Shown one piece after another: positions 28,156-36,819 of a DNA stretch of 39,998 bases. The DNA is taken from contig NZ_CAJXIP010000020.1 of assembly GCF_913054395.1 (NCBI RefSeq), forward strand, positions 1 to 39,998. Direction: 5' to 3'. The notes under the pieces are model-generated. The model worked only from the letters and a program-made list of their open reading frames with translations. It made no database searches and was not told where the DNA came from. Each line of letters begins with the position of its first letter. Position 1 is the stretch's first letter. Source of the DNA: an uncultured Roseovarius sp. GTDB taxonomy: Bacteria > Pseudomonadota > Alphaproteobacteria > Rhodobacterales > Rhodobacteraceae. The translations under genes and the position numbers were made by a program.

Positions 28156-28170
28156 GAAAGGAGCCACCCC

Positions 28171-28536
28171 GTGGAAGAGATGCTGAGGGAATACCTTCCC
28201 ATCCTCGTTTTTCTGGCCATTGCCATCGGACTTGGCCTTGTCCTGATCCTTGCGGCCGTCGTTCTGGCTGTCCGCAGCCCGGACCCCGAAAAAGTCAGCG
28301 CCTATGAATGCGGGTTCAACGCATTCGACGACGCGCGGATGAAGTTCGACGTCCGGTTCTATCTGGTCTCGATCCTGTTCATCATCTTCGATCTCGAAAT
28401 CGCGATGCTGTTCCCCTGGGCGGTGGCGTTCAAGGACGTCAGCATGGCCGGGTTCTGGTCGATGATGGTGTTTCTGGCGGTTCTGACCGCCGGATTTGCC
28501 TATGAATGGCGCAAAGGAGCGATGGAATGGGAGTGA
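28171..28536 (+). CDS. nuoA: NADH-quinone oxidoreductase subunit A
   Basis: A membrane subunit of complex I near the quinone-binding interface. From the GTG at 28171 it is 121 residues with three membrane spans. The conserved loop reads [20 protein letters not shown] with its cysteine, followed by [23 protein letters not shown]. The GTG is chosen over the ATG at 28138 because AAAGGAG lies seven bases upstream and [14 protein letters not shown] is the family start; the earlier ATG would translate the palindrome. It overlaps nuoB by ten bases. Confidence 0.96.
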   Translation: MEEMLREYLPILVFLAIAIGLGLVLILAAVVLAVRSPDPEKVSAYECGFNAFDDARMKFDVRFYLVSILFIIFDLEIAMLFPWAVAFKDVSMAGFWSMMVFLAVLTAGFAYEWRKGAMEWE

Positions 28537-29060
28537 TGACAGGCGCCAACACGGCGGGGCCGGATCGCGAAGTGGCGACGCAGGCCCTGAATGCCGAATT
28601 GCAGGACAAGGGGTTTCTGCTGACCTCTACCGAGGACATCATCAACTGGGCGCGCACCGGTTCGCTTCACTGGATGACATTCGGCCTGGCCTGTTGCGCG
28701 GTCGAGATGATGCACACCGCCATGCCGCGCTATGACGTGGAGCGGTTCGGTTTCGCACCGCGCGCCAGCCCGCGCCAGTCGGACGTGATGATCGTGGCCG
28801 GCACGCTGACCAACAAGATGGCCCCGGCGCTGCGCAAGGTTTACGACCAGATGCCGGAACCGCGCTATGTGATCTCGATGGGGTCCTGCGCCAATGGCGG
28901 CGGCTATTATCACTACAGCTATTCGGTCGTGCGCGGCTGTGACCGGATCGTGCCGGTCGATATCTACGTGCCCGGCTGTCCGCCGACCGCAGAGGCGCTG
29001 GTCTATGGCATCCTGCAATTGCAGCGCAAAATTCGCCGGACGGGGACGATTGTAAGATGA
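28527..29060 (+). CDS. nuoB: NADH-quinone oxidoreductase subunit B
   Basis: Carries the terminal [4Fe-4S] cluster N2 that reduces quinone. It is 177 residues from ATG 28527. The cluster ligands are C56 and C57 ([10 protein letters not shown]), C121 (GSCANGGG) and C151 ([10 protein letters not shown]). AAGGAG (28514-28519) lies seven bases before the ATG, inside the 3' end of nuoA. An ATG at 28506 is in frame but lacks this support. The stop overlaps the nuoC start (ATGA). Confidence 0.97.
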   Translation: MGVMTGANTAGPDREVATQALNAELQDKGFLLTSTEDIINWARTGSLHWMTFGLACCAVEMMHTAMPRYDVERFGFAPRASPRQSDVMIVAGTLTNKMAPALRKVYDQMPEPRYVISMGSCANGGGYYHYSYSVVRGCDRIVPVDIYVPGCPPTAEALVYGILQLQRKIRRTGTIVR

Positions 29061-29665
29061 CCAATGCACTGAAAGAACTGGGCGGCTATATCGAGCTGAA
29101 GCGCGGCGATTGCGTGCTTGGCTGGGAGATTGCCCATGGCGAGCTGAATGTCGATGTGGCCCTGTCCAATGTCACCGGGCTGGTCGAGTTTCTGAAAACC
29201 GATCAGAACTGTGCGTTTTCCACGCTGGTGGATATCACCGCCGTGGACTATCCTGAGCGGGCCAAGCGCTATGACGTGGTCTATCACCTGCTGAGCATGT
29301 ATCAGAACCATCGCATCCGCCTGCGGGTCGCGACACGCGAAGATGACATGGTGCCCTCGATCACCGAGGTTTATCCGGCTGCGAACTGGTTCGAGCGCGA
29401 AGTGTTCGACATGTACGGCATCCTGTTCAGCGGCCATCCCGACCTGCGCCGCATCCTGACCGATTATGGCTTTCGCGGCCATCCGCTGCGCAAGGATTTC
29501 CCGACCACGGGCTACACAGAGGTGCGTTACGACGAGGTGCACAAGCGCGTTGTCTATGAACCCGTCAGCCTTGTGCAGGAATACCGGCAGTTCGATTTCA
29601 TGAGCCCATGGGAAGGCGCGGAATACATCCTTCCGGGTGATGAAAAGCAAGAGGGGTCGAAGTAA
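29057..29665 (+). CDS. nuoC: NADH-quinone oxidoreductase subunit C
   Basis: A peripheral-arm subunit of complex I without cofactors (the 30-kDa type), in contact with NuoD and NuoB. It is 202 residues long. The conserved stretches are [19 protein letters not shown] and [20 protein letters not shown], followed by [17 protein letters not shown]. It is a separate gene here, not the NuoCD fusion of enterobacteria. It overlaps nuoB by four bases, and its stop shares one base with the next start (TAATG). Confidence 0.97.
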   Translation: MTNALKELGGYIELKRGDCVLGWEIAHGELNVDVALSNVTGLVEFLKTDQNCAFSTLVDITAVDYPERAKRYDVVYHLLSMYQNHRIRLRVATREDDMVPSITEVYPAANWFEREVFDMYGILFSGHPDLRRILTDYGFRGHPLRKDFPTTGYTEVRYDEVHKRVVYEPVSLVQEYRQFDFMSPWEGAEYILPGDEKQEGSK

Positions 29666-29883
29666 TGGGCGGCGGATTTGGTATGGGCGGTTACGGCATG
29701 GGCGGCGGCGGGCTGATTTTCATGGTGATCTTTGCGGCGCTGTTGGTGATCCCGTTCTGGCGTTTGCTGCCAAAGTTCGGAATCCCCAACTGGGTGGCGA
29801 TTGTGGCTGTCATCCCTCTTGGGGCGTTGATCCTTTTGTGGGTCATGGCATTCCGCGACAAGATTGACGGAGGGCGCGCGTGA
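29665..29883 (+). CDS. Small glycine-rich membrane protein in the nuo operon
   Basis: A 72-residue protein with a glycine/methionine-rich N-terminus ([16 protein letters not shown]), two membrane helices (about residues 17-33 and 42-62) and the short basic link [11 protein letters not shown] between them. I do not recognise a named family. It is coupled tightly on both sides: it shares one base with nuoC and one with nuoD. This implies co-translation with complex I subunits and a possible role in assembly or as an accessory membrane subunit (inference). Confidence 0.8.
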   Translation: MGGGFGMGGYGMGGGGLIFMVIFAALLVIPFWRLLPKFGIPNWVAIVAVIPLGALILLWVMAFRDKIDGGRA

Positions 29884-31100
29884 TGGACGGCACCAAATTC
29901 GACGACGCCCTGACCGGCGAACAGAAAATCCGCAATTTCAACATCAATTTCGGCCCGCAACACCCTGCTGCGCATGGTGTTTTGCGGCTTGTGCTTGAGC
30001 TTGACGGCGAGATCGTCGAACGCTGCGATCCGCATATCGGCCTGCTGCATCGTGGCACCGAAAAGTTGATGGAATCGCGTACGTACCTGCAAAACCTGCC
30101 CTATTTCGACCGGCTGGATTACGTGGCGCCGATGAATCAGGAACATGCCTGGTGTCTGGCGATCGAAAAGCTGACCGGGGTCGAGGTGCCGCGCCGTGCC
30201 AGCCTCATCCGGGTGCTGTATTCCGAGATTGGCCGTATCCTCAACCATTTGCTGAACGTCACCACGCAGGCGATGGATGTGGGCGCTTTGACGCCGCCGC
30301 TCTGGGGCTTTGAAGAGCGCGAAAAGCTGATGGTGTTTTACGAGCGGGCCTGTGGCGCGCGCCTGCACGCGGCCTATTTCCGGCCCGGTGGCGTGCATCA
30401 GGACCTGCCGGGCGACCTGATCGACGATATCGAGACATGGGCCAATGAATTCCCGGCTGTTCTGGCGGATATCGACGGGCTTCTGACGGAAAACCGCATC
30501 TTCAAGCAACGCAACGCCGATATCGGCGTGGTCAGCGAGCAAGAGGCGCTTGATTGGGGCTTTTCAGGCGTCATGGTGCGCGGGTCGGGCATGGCATGGG
30601 ATCTGCGCCGCGCGCAGCCTTATGAATGCTATGACGAGTTCGAGTTTCAGATTCCGGTTGGCAAGAACGGCGATTGCTATGACCGCTATCTGGTCCGGAT
30701 GGAGGAAATGCGCCAATCGCTGCATATCATCCATCAGGCCATTGCCAAGCTGCGCGCGCCCGAGGGGCAGGGCGATGTGCTTGCCCGCGGCAAGATCACG
30801 CCGCCCAAGCGCAGCGAGATGAAAACCTCGATGGAGGCGCTCATCCATCACTTCAAACTTTATACCGAAGGCTTTCACGTGCCCGAGGGCGAGGTTTATG
30901 CCGCCGTCGAGGCGCCCAAGGGCGAATTCGGCGTTTACCTTGTGGCCGACGGCAGCAACAAACCCTATCGCGCCAAGATCCGCGCGCCGGGCTTCTTGCA
31001 CCTTCAGGCGATGGATCACATCGCCAGCGGTCATCAGCTTGCCGATGTGGCGGCGATCATCGGAACGATGGATGTCGTCTTTGGGGAGATTGACCGCTAA
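29883..31100 (+). CDS. nuoD: NADH-quinone oxidoreductase subunit D
   Basis: The 49-kDa-type subunit that forms the quinone pocket with NuoB. It is 405 residues from ATG 29883. Family signatures are [58 protein letters not shown] and the C-terminus DVVFGEIDR. The start could also be the GTG at 29880; GGAGGG (29869-29874) is better spaced for the ATG. The stop shares one base with the following small gene (TAATG). Confidence 0.97.
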   Translation: MDGTKFDDALTGEQKIRNFNINFGPQHPAAHGVLRLVLELDGEIVERCDPHIGLLHRGTEKLMESRTYLQNLPYFDRLDYVAPMNQEHAWCLAIEKLTGVEVPRRASLIRVLYSEIGRILNHLLNVTTQAMDVGALTPPLWGFEEREKLMVFYERACGARLHAAYFRPGGVHQDLPGDLIDDIETWANEFPAVLADIDGLLTENRIFKQRNADIGVVSEQEALDWGFSGVMVRGSGMAWDLRRAQPYECYDEFEFQIPVGKNGDCYDRYLVRMEEMRQSLHIIHQAIAKLRAPEGQGDVLARGKITPPKRSEMKTSMEALIHHFKLYTEGFHVPEGEVYAAVEAPKGEFGVYLVADGSNKPYRAKIRAPGFLHLQAMDHIASGHQLADVAAIIGTMDVVFGEIDR

Positions 31101-31459
31101 TGACGCTGACAACCCTTGCCATAGCGCTTTCGGGCGCAGGGGTGCTGGTGACGGGGGTGCTTGCAGCCCTGTTTCTGCGCGACCCGGTGGCGGGGATGGT
31201 GAAGACCACGCATCGGGCGGAAAAGCTGCCTGAGGTGATGGCGGATCGCTATGTCGGCATGCTGATACTGGCGCTTGGCGCGACGCTTTATGGCGATCTC
31301 AAGGTGATTGCGGTGCTGTTTGCGGTATTTGCCTATACCGGCTTTCACGATGCGTGGATTTACGCGCGCGGCGGGTTTGCTATTGCCCAGCATGTGGGCG
31401 CCGGTTTCGCCGGACTGCTGGTGTCGGTGGTGGCCATGTTGGCGATGGGGCAGGGATGA
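31100..31459 (+). CDS. Small four-helix membrane protein in the nuo operon
   Basis: A 119-residue protein with about four membrane spans (residues 5-27, 50-66, 68-87, 95-116). A loop between the first two reads RDPVAGMVKTTHRAEKLPEV, and TGFHDAWIYARGG precedes the last. I do not recognise the family and it matches no core Nuo subunit. Its ATG shares one base with the nuoD stop, and its own stop overlaps the next start (ATGA), so it is an integral part of the operon. Confidence 0.8.
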   Translation: MTLTTLAIALSGAGVLVTGVLAALFLRDPVAGMVKTTHRAEKLPEVMADRYVGMLILALGATLYGDLKVIAVLFAVFAYTGFHDAWIYARGGFAIAQHVGAGFAGLLVSVVAMLAMGQG

Positions 31460-32217
31460 TGGTGAGGCAGGTGATATTTGGTCTGGTTTTGACGGCGCTG
31501 CCCGCCCTGGTGCAGGCGCAAACGGTCAGTTCCGGACGGATCGAGGCCTTTGTCGCGGTCATGGCCGAAAACGGCTGTCGGATGTCACCGCACCGCGCAG
31601 ATGTGATCATGCCCGAGGCCGGGTTTGCCGATCAGGCCGAGACCAAGGCAATCACCGAACGGCTGATCGTGGAAGAACGCGCGCGCATCATGGATGGGCA
31701 ACTCGTGGTCTTTGGCGGGCCCTGCGGCGGCAAGCTTGATTATTCCGGGCGCGAGCGGTTCTTTGCCGCGCTGGCCGACAACAACTGTGCGATGACCACC
31801 CAGGAGGCCCCTGCGATGCTTGGCCGTGTCGGGGTCGAGATGGCCGAAGTGCGCTTGCTGATGGAAAAGATGCTTCGGATGAGCGAAGTGCGCCTCTCGA
31901 AGGATGAAAAGGCGGTTTATCTCGAACAGGGGCTTTGCGACACCTACAGGGGGCTGTCCGGGACCATGGCCGCAAGTGCGCCGATGCCCAAGACGGCCCC
32001 GCGCAGCGCCGAGAAACTGCGCAGCGATTTTCTGGCCTATATGGCCACGGTCGGCTGTGTGATGAGCCGTGGGCAGTCGCACCAGATGCTGCCGGCCGCC
32101 GGGTTCACCGCCAAGGAATTGCGCCCGGTGATCGCCAGGATGGTTGCCGATGGCGAAGCAATTATGAATGTCGAAGACGATTCACTGACGATTAACAAGG
32201 AGCTTTGTGCCCAATGA
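31456..32217 (+). CDS. Secreted protein with three tandem Cys-bracketed modules
   Basis: A 253-residue protein with signal peptide MMVRQVIFGLVLTALPALVQ, cut near AQA/QT. The mature part is three repeats of one helical module that starts with a helix ending in a cysteine (AVMAENGC, AALADNNC, AYMATVGC) and ends in a second cysteine: C41-C90, C111-C161 and C201-C251, with 48, 49 and 49 residues between. The third repeat is set off by a Pro/Ala-rich linker (about 170-185). The cysteine pairs probably form disulfides in the periplasm (inference). The next gene encodes a single copy of the same module. Function is unknown. Starts at 31456 or 31459. Confidence 0.85.
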   Translation: MMVRQVIFGLVLTALPALVQAQTVSSGRIEAFVAVMAENGCRMSPHRADVIMPEAGFADQAETKAITERLIVEERARIMDGQLVVFGGPCGGKLDYSGRERFFAALADNNCAMTTQEAPAMLGRVGVEMAEVRLLMEKMLRMSEVRLSKDEKAVYLEQGLCDTYRGLSGTMAASAPMPKTAPRSAEKLRSDFLAYMATVGCVMSRGQSHQMLPAAGFTAKELRPVIARMVADGEAIMNVEDDSLTINKELCAQ

Positions 32218-32495
32218 TGCGCAAGACTGTATTCGCAGCGGCCTGCCTTGGGCTGACCGCCGCCTGCGCCCTGCCGCCAAAGGGGGTGTCCGCCAAGGAC
32301 ATCGCCGCCTATGACGCCGCAGTGGCCAGTGTCGGGTGCAAACTGGTGGGTGAATCCGATTATCTGCCGGTCGAGTTTCAGACCGGGCTGACCCGTCAGC
32401 AGGTGCTCGACATCACGGCCTATAAACTTTCCTCCGGCGGGGCCGAGCGGCTTCCCGACGGGGGCGTCAAACTGACCACAGGAGCCTGTGCATAG
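32214..32495 (+). CDS. Lipoprotein with one copy of the Cys-bracketed module
   Basis: A 93-residue lipoprotein; the lipobox LTAAC puts the lipidated cysteine at C18. The mature part begins ALPPKGVSAKD and is one module like those of the preceding gene: AYDAAVASVGC ends with C42, then QTGLTRQQVLDITAYKL, and the second cysteine is C92 near the C-terminus, again 49 residues apart. It is coupled to the gene before by ATGA and abuts nuoE without a gap. It probably acts in the periplasm, perhaps with its multi-module neighbour (inference). Confidence 0.82.
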   Translation: MMRKTVFAAACLGLTAACALPPKGVSAKDIAAYDAAVASVGCKLVGESDYLPVEFQTGLTRQQVLDITAYKLSSGGAERLPDGGVKLTTGACA

Positions 32496-33677
32496 ATGCT
32501 ACGCCGTCTTCATCACGAGCAACCCGAAAGCTTTGCCTTCACCCCCGCCAATCTTGAGGGGGCCAAGGGGCAGATCAGCAAGTACCCCGAAGGCCGTCAG
32601 GCCAGCGCGATCATTCCTCTGCTCTGGCGCGCGCAGGAACAGGAAAGCTGGCTCAGCCGCCCGGCGATCGAGTATGTCGCCGACATGCTCGGCATGGATT
32701 ATATCCGCGCCCTCGAAGTGGCGACCTTCTATTTCATGTTCCAGCTTCAGCCGGTCGGAACCGTGGCGCATATCCAGGTCTGCGGCACCACTACCTGCAT
32801 GATCTGCGGGGCCGAGGATCTGATTGCGGTCTGCCGCGAAAAGATCGCGCCGCGCGCCCATGAATTGTCGGCAGACGGCAAGTTTTCCTGGGAAGAGGTC
32901 GAATGCCTTGGCGCTTGCGCCAACGCGCCGATGGCCCAGATCGGCAAGGATTACTACGAGGATCTGACCGCCGAGGGCTTTGCCCGGATGATCGACGACA
33001 TGGCCGCAGGCAAGGTGCCCACGCCGGGGCCGCAAAATGGCCGTTACGCCGCCGAGCCGAAATCCGGCCTCACGAGCCTGACCGGGTTTGACAGCGGTCG
33101 CGCCGACTATAACGCAAGCGCGCAACGGGCCAGCGACATCGGCGATACCATCAAGCGGATTGATGGCACCGAGGTGCCGATCCTGACGCCCTGGCGCGAC
33201 AAGGGGGCCAATCACAAGCCCGCCGCGCCCTCGGTCAAGCAAAACGAGGCGCCGGCGGACGTGAGCGCCAAAGCCAAGGCGCCGAAACCGGCAGCCAAGG
33301 CCGAGGCCAAGAGCGTCGCGAAACCTGCGGTGAAACCGGCCGCCAAGCCGGTGAAACAGGCGGCAGAGCCCGCGGCCCCCACCGGGGCGGGCAAAAAGCC
33401 CCGCATGATGAAAGCCCCGCGCAAATCCGGCGCGGACGATCTCAAGATGATCAAGGGCGTTGGGCCGAAGCTTGAAAAGCTGCTCAATGACATGGGTTTT
33501 TACCACTTTGACCAGATTGCGAAATGGACTGAGGCCGAGGTGGCCTGGGCCGATCAGAACCTTGTAGGTTTCAAGGGGCGGGTCAGCCGGGACACTTGGG
33601 TAGAGCAGGCGAAATTGCTGGCCGAGGGGAAGGAGACAGAGTTCTCTGCCCGTGCCAAGAAGGGTGGAATTTATTGA
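32496..33677 (+). CDS. nuoE: NADH-quinone oxidoreductase subunit E with extra C-terminal domain
   Basis: Carries the [2Fe-2S] cluster N1a beside NuoF. The core (about residues 1-180) has the ligands C96 and C101 ([11 protein letters not shown]) and C137 and C141 ([10 protein letters not shown]). At 393 residues it is more than twice the length of E. coli NuoE (166): residues about 240-310 form an Ala/Lys/Pro-rich linker, and 312-393 form a compact domain with [17 protein letters not shown], a helix-hairpin-helix-like motif. That domain is repeated almost unchanged in the next gene. Fused tails of this kind occur in NuoE of Rhodobacterales; their role is unknown. Confidence 0.95.
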   Translation: MLRRLHHEQPESFAFTPANLEGAKGQISKYPEGRQASAIIPLLWRAQEQESWLSRPAIEYVADMLGMDYIRALEVATFYFMFQLQPVGTVAHIQVCGTTTCMICGAEDLIAVCREKIAPRAHELSADGKFSWEEVECLGACANAPMAQIGKDYYEDLTAEGFARMIDDMAAGKVPTPGPQNGRYAAEPKSGLTSLTGFDSGRADYNASAQRASDIGDTIKRIDGTEVPILTPWRDKGANHKPAAPSVKQNEAPADVSAKAKAPKPAAKAEAKSVAKPAVKPAAKPVKQAAEPAAPTGAGKKPRMMKAPRKSGADDLKMIKGVGPKLEKLLNDMGFYHFDQIAKWTEAEVAWADQNLVGFKGRVSRDTWVEQAKLLAEGKETEFSARAKKGGIY

Positions 33678-33713
33678 ACGCGCCTGATTGATAACCACAG
33701 GGGGTAATTTGCC

Positions 33714-34328
33714 ATGTCTGATGCATCGAAACCAAGCACCTGCCAGATTGTTTGCTGGGCGCTGGCCGCTGTGGTCGGTTTGCTGGTTTTGTGGTCGACG
33801 TCCGGGGCGGTCAGCTTTTTTGCGGCGCTGCTTTTGGGGCTGGCATTTGCTGTGTTCTGCGGTCTCGTGATCACGCGCCTGATCTGTACCGGACATCCCG
33901 GCGGGGGCGACACGGCGACGGTTGCAGAGGTCAATGACGACATTGCCCCCGAGAAAAACATAGGCGCGGCCCCTGAGGAGACCGCGACGGCCGAGGTGGC
34001 GAAACCCGCTGTGAGCGCGGCAACTGCCGCAGAGGGCAAACGCCCTGAGGCGCTGAGCGGGCCCAAGGGCGGCAAGGCCGATGATCTCAAGCAGATCAAG
34101 GGCGTGGGGCCGAAGCTTGAGACGCTGTGCAACGAGCTTGGGTTCTACCACTTTGACCAGATCGCTGGCTGGGGGGCAGACGAAGTGACCTGGGTCGACC
34201 AGAACCTCAAGGGGTTCAAGGGCCGGGTCAGCCGCGACAATTGGGTCGAACAGGCCAGAGTGCTTGCGGCGGGCGGCGAGACCGAGTTTTCAAAACGCGT
34301 TGCCAAGGGTGGCGTATACGAAGGATGA
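33714..34328 (+). CDS. Membrane protein carrying a copy of the NuoE C-terminal domain
   Basis: A 204-residue protein with two adjacent membrane helices (about 12-29 and 33-56), an acidic and Ala-rich linker (65-120) and a C-terminal domain (122-204). The domain shares [35 protein letters not shown] and WVEQA with the end of NuoE. The motif IKGVGPK is helix-hairpin-helix-like, and such domains have been listed as predicted 5' DNA nuclease (H3TH) domains. In a complex I operon a structural or binding role seems more likely than nuclease activity (inference). The stop overlaps the next start (ATGA). Confidence 0.85.
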   Translation: MSDASKPSTCQIVCWALAAVVGLLVLWSTSGAVSFFAALLLGLAFAVFCGLVITRLICTGHPGGGDTATVAEVNDDIAPEKNIGAAPEETATAEVAKPAVSAATAAEGKRPEALSGPKGGKADDLKQIKGVGPKLETLCNELGFYHFDQIAGWGADEVTWVDQNLKGFKGRVSRDNWVEQARVLAAGGETEFSKRVAKGGVYEG

Positions 34329-34564
34329 TGCAAGCGATGGGCGACCGCGAGAAAGATCTGCAAATGGCACGCAAGGGCCGCACCGCCGGTGTGGTCATCG
34401 CGGCGGCCATGCTGATCTGGATGGCCGCCCAATGGCTGGGGGGACAGTTGGGGTGGCCGGTACGGTTCGTCTTTCTGTTCGATCTTGCCGCGATTGCCGC
34501 GCTCATTTGGGCGCTTGTAGTGACCTATCAAATCTGGCGGATGCGCCGGGATAATCAGAGGTAG
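34325..34564 (+). CDS. Small two-helix membrane protein (DUF5337-like)
   Basis: A 79-residue protein: a short polar N-terminus (MGDREKDLQMARKGR), a membrane helix with VIAAAMLIWMAAQWLGG, the link QLGWPVRF, a second helix (FLFDLAAIAALIWALVVTYQI) split by family pattern, and the basic end WRMRRDNQR. It resembles a Rhodobacterales family that I know as DUF5337, from memory. Starts at 34325 (overlapping the previous stop), 34328 or 34337 are possible; AAGGA at 34321-34325 suits 34337. It lies six bases before nuoF. Confidence 0.75.
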   Translation: MMQAMGDREKDLQMARKGRTAGVVIAAAMLIWMAAQWLGGQLGWPVRFVFLFDLAAIAALIWALVVTYQIWRMRRDNQR

Positions 34565-34570
34565 AGCCTT

Positions 34571-35866
34571 ATGCTGAAGGACCAGGACCGTATCTTCACC
34601 AATATCTACGGGATGCACGATCGTAGCCTGAAAGGCGCGATTTCCCGTGGCCATTGGGATGGAACGGCAAAGATTTTGCAGAACGGGCGCGACTGGATCG
34701 TCAATCAGATGAAGGCCAGCGGGCTTCGGGGCCGGGGCGGTGCGGGCTTTCCCACCGGTCTAAAGTGGTCGTTCATGCCCAAGGAAAGCGACGGGCGACC
34801 CAGCTACCTTGTCGTCAACGCCGACGAATCCGAGCCCGGCACCTGCAAGGACCGCGAGATCATGCGCCACGATCCGCATACGCTGATCGAGGGCTGTCTG
34901 ATTGCGAGCTTCGCGATGAATGCGCATGCCTGCTATATCTACATCCGCGGCGAATACATCCGCGAGCGCGAGGCGCTTCAGGCCGCGATTGACGAGGCAT
35001 ACGAGGCCGGTCTTGTCGGCAAGAACGCCTGCAAGTCGGGCTGGGATTTCGATATCTACCTGCATCACGGTGCGGGCGCCTATATCTGTGGCGAGGAAAC
35101 CGCGCTTCTGGAAAGCCTTGAGGGCAAGAAGGGCATGCCGCGAATGAAACCGCCGTTCCCGGCGGGCGCAGGGCTTTATGGCTGCCCGACCACGGTGAAC
35201 AACGTTGAATCGATTGCCGTCGTGCCGACCATCCTGCGGCGCGGTCCGGAATGGTTCGCGGGCTTTGGGCGCGCCAACAATTCCGGCACCAAGCTTTTCG
35301 CGATCAGCGGCCATGTGAACAACCCCTGCGTCGTCGAAGAGGCGATGTCGATCACTTTTGAGGAGCTGATCGAAAAGCACTGCGGCGGTATCCGTGGCGG
35401 TTGGGATAACCTCAAGGCGGTCATTCCCGGCGGCTCGTCGGTGCCCTGTATCCGGGGCGAATTCATGCGCGAGGCGATCATGGATTTCGATTACCTGCGC
35501 GAACAGCGTTCGGGGCTGGGCACTGCGGCGGTGATCGTGATGGATCAGTCGACCGACATCATCAAGGCGATCTGGCGGCTCAGCAAGTTTTACAAGCACG
35601 AAAGCTGTGGTCAGTGCACGCCGTGCCGCGAGGGCACCGGGTGGATGATGCGGGTGATGGATCGCCTGGTGCGCGGTGACGCGGAGCCGGAAGAGATCGA
35701 CATGCTGCTGGATGTGACCAAGCAGGTCGAGGGCCACACGATCTGCGCCCTTGGCGATGCGGCGGCCTGGCCGATTCAGGGTCTGATCCGCAACTTCCGT
35801 GACGAAATCGAGGACCGTATCAAATCCAAGCGCACCGGCCGCGTCAGCGCCGTCGCAGCAGAGTGA
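34571..35866 (+). CDS. nuoF: NADH-quinone oxidoreductase subunit F (NADH-binding)
   Basis: The entry point for electrons in complex I: it binds NADH, FMN and the [4Fe-4S] cluster N3. It is 431 residues long. [20 protein letters not shown] (51-70) is the nucleotide-binding glycine-rich segment and the FMN contact follows in [13 protein letters not shown]. The cluster ligands are C346, C349 and C352 ([15 protein letters not shown]) with C392 (HTICALGDA). The two domains and ligands are complete. Confidence 0.98.
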   Translation: MLKDQDRIFTNIYGMHDRSLKGAISRGHWDGTAKILQNGRDWIVNQMKASGLRGRGGAGFPTGLKWSFMPKESDGRPSYLVVNADESEPGTCKDREIMRHDPHTLIEGCLIASFAMNAHACYIYIRGEYIREREALQAAIDEAYEAGLVGKNACKSGWDFDIYLHHGAGAYICGEETALLESLEGKKGMPRMKPPFPAGAGLYGCPTTVNNVESIAVVPTILRRGPEWFAGFGRANNSGTKLFAISGHVNNPCVVEEAMSITFEELIEKHCGGIRGGWDNLKAVIPGGSSVPCIRGEFMREAIMDFDYLREQRSGLGTAAVIVMDQSTDIIKAIWRLSKFYKHESCGQCTPCREGTGWMMRVMDRLVRGDAEPEEIDMLLDVTKQVEGHTICALGDAAAWPIQGLIRNFRDEIEDRIKSKRTGRVSAVAAE

Positions 35867-35921
35867 GCATGATGGACGCCATTGGTGCATATGGCCTTGG
35901 GGCCGTTTCGGGAGAGCTGGC

Positions 35922-36254
35922 ATGAAACATGCGATGATGATCACATGTGCGGTGCTGCTGCTCGGCGCCTGTACAGAGCGTTCGGAACGCGCGTTTTTCG
36001 ATGGCAATTACTATCCGCCCAAGACGCGGGCCGAAAAGGAAGACCGACGCAATTTCACGGCTTCGGTCCGTCGTGCATCGCGCGGGATCAATGGCGCGCA
36101 ACAGGCCGCCGTGCATGAGGCGACCCGCTATTGCCTGGAAAGCTTCGGCACATCCGAGATCGAATGGTCCGGGGTACCCGAGGGAGAAGGCCCGGTTTAT
36201 GGCCGCTCCGGCGATACGGTTTCGGTAACGGGTAGATGTATTATATGGAAGTAA
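35922..36254 (+). CDS. Lipoprotein of unknown function in the nuo operon
   Basis: A 110-residue lipoprotein with the lipobox LLLGAC (lipidated C16). The mature part has FFDGNYYPPKTRAEKEDRR, then FTASVRRASRGINGAQQAAV, a cysteine in TRYCLESFGTSEIEW, and a second near the C-terminus (VTGRCIIWK). The start at 35922 follows GGGAGAG and is fixed by the signal peptide. An 18-codon frame (35869-35925) overlaps this start by four bases and could act as a coupler. I do not recognise a named family. Confidence 0.75.
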   Translation: MKHAMMITCAVLLLGACTERSERAFFDGNYYPPKTRAEKEDRRNFTASVRRASRGINGAQQAAVHEATRYCLESFGTSEIEWSGVPEGEGPVYGRSGDTVSVTGRCIIWK

Positions 36255-36258
36255 TGCG

Positions 36259-36367
36259 TTTCATATCAGGGGTTTACGCGGCTTGTTATTGCATAGCAGG
36301 CCTGTCGCAACCCATCTGCTGTGCAGATGGGCGCGCAAACGGTGCGTGGCCTGACTCTGATATGAAA
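36259..36367 (+). promoter_or_regulatory. Nested inverted repeat in the leader of the 36379 gene
   Basis: The outer arms TTTCATATCAG (36259-36269) and CTGATATGAAA (36357-36367) are perfectly complementary over 11 bases. An inner hairpin CCCATCTGC-TGT-GCAGATGGG (36311-36331) has a perfect 9-base stem, and GTTTACGCG (36272-36280) can pair with CGCGCAAAC (36332-36340) with one mismatch. The right outer arm ends inside the AAAGGAG ribosome-binding site of the next gene. The 124-base gap, the longest inside the nuo operon here, is almost wholly taken up by this structure. Confidence 0.7.
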
Positions 36368-36378
36368 GGAGATATTCC

Positions 36379-36813
36379 ATGCGTATGATCCTGACCCTTG
36401 GCCTTGGTCTTGCCCTCGGGGCGAGTGGCGCCCTTGCCAGCGCGACAACGGTGGCGTTGGCCAATGAGACCAAACCGCCGCTCCGCGAGGTAAGCCAGAT
36501 TGACGACGCAATGCTCTGGGTAGCCATGGCCATCGAGATCAGCGACAAGTGCACCGAAATCGACCCGCGCACCCTGAAGGGACTGTCGGTGCTTTATGAT
36601 CTGCGCGGACAGGCGCTTGATATGGGCTATAGCGACACCGAAATCCGGGCCTATATCCGCAGCCGCGATGAAAAGGCGCGCATGCGTGCGCGTGGCGAGA
36701 AATACGTAAAATCCAAAGGACTGAACCCGTCCGACCCGGCGGCGCTCTGCAAACTCGGCCATAGCGAGATTGCACGCTCCAGCAGGATCGGGGTTCTTCT
36801 GAAAGCAAAGTGA
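36379..36813 (+). CDS. Secreted DUF5333-like protein in the nuo operon
   Basis: A 144-residue protein with signal peptide MRMILTLGLGLALGASGALA, cut near SA. The mature part is helical: LREVSQIDDAMLWVAMAIEI, then SDKCTEIDPRTLKG, a basic helix (SRDEKARMRARGEKYVKS) and ALCKLGHSEI. The two cysteines (about C58 and C118) may form a disulfide. It resembles a Rhodobacterales family that I know as DUF5333, from memory; function is unknown. AAAGGAG is placed eight bases before the ATG but is partly covered by the inverted repeat at 36259-36367. nuoG starts six bases after its stop. Confidence 0.8.
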   Translation: MRMILTLGLGLALGASGALASATTVALANETKPPLREVSQIDDAMLWVAMAIEISDKCTEIDPRTLKGLSVLYDLRGQALDMGYSDTEIRAYIRSRDEKARMRARGEKYVKSKGLNPSDPAALCKLGHSEIARSSRIGVLLKAK

Positions 36814-36819
36814 GAACAG

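Noticed and set aside
33411..34328. A true nuclease assignment for the NuoE-tail-like domain
   Set aside because: Only a helix-hairpin-helix-like motif is visible, without catalytic acidic clusters, so no enzymatic role is claimed.
35869..35925. An 18-codon frame between nuoF and the lipoprotein, overlapping the latter's ATG
   Set aside because: Too short to support as a protein; noted only as a possible coupling leader.
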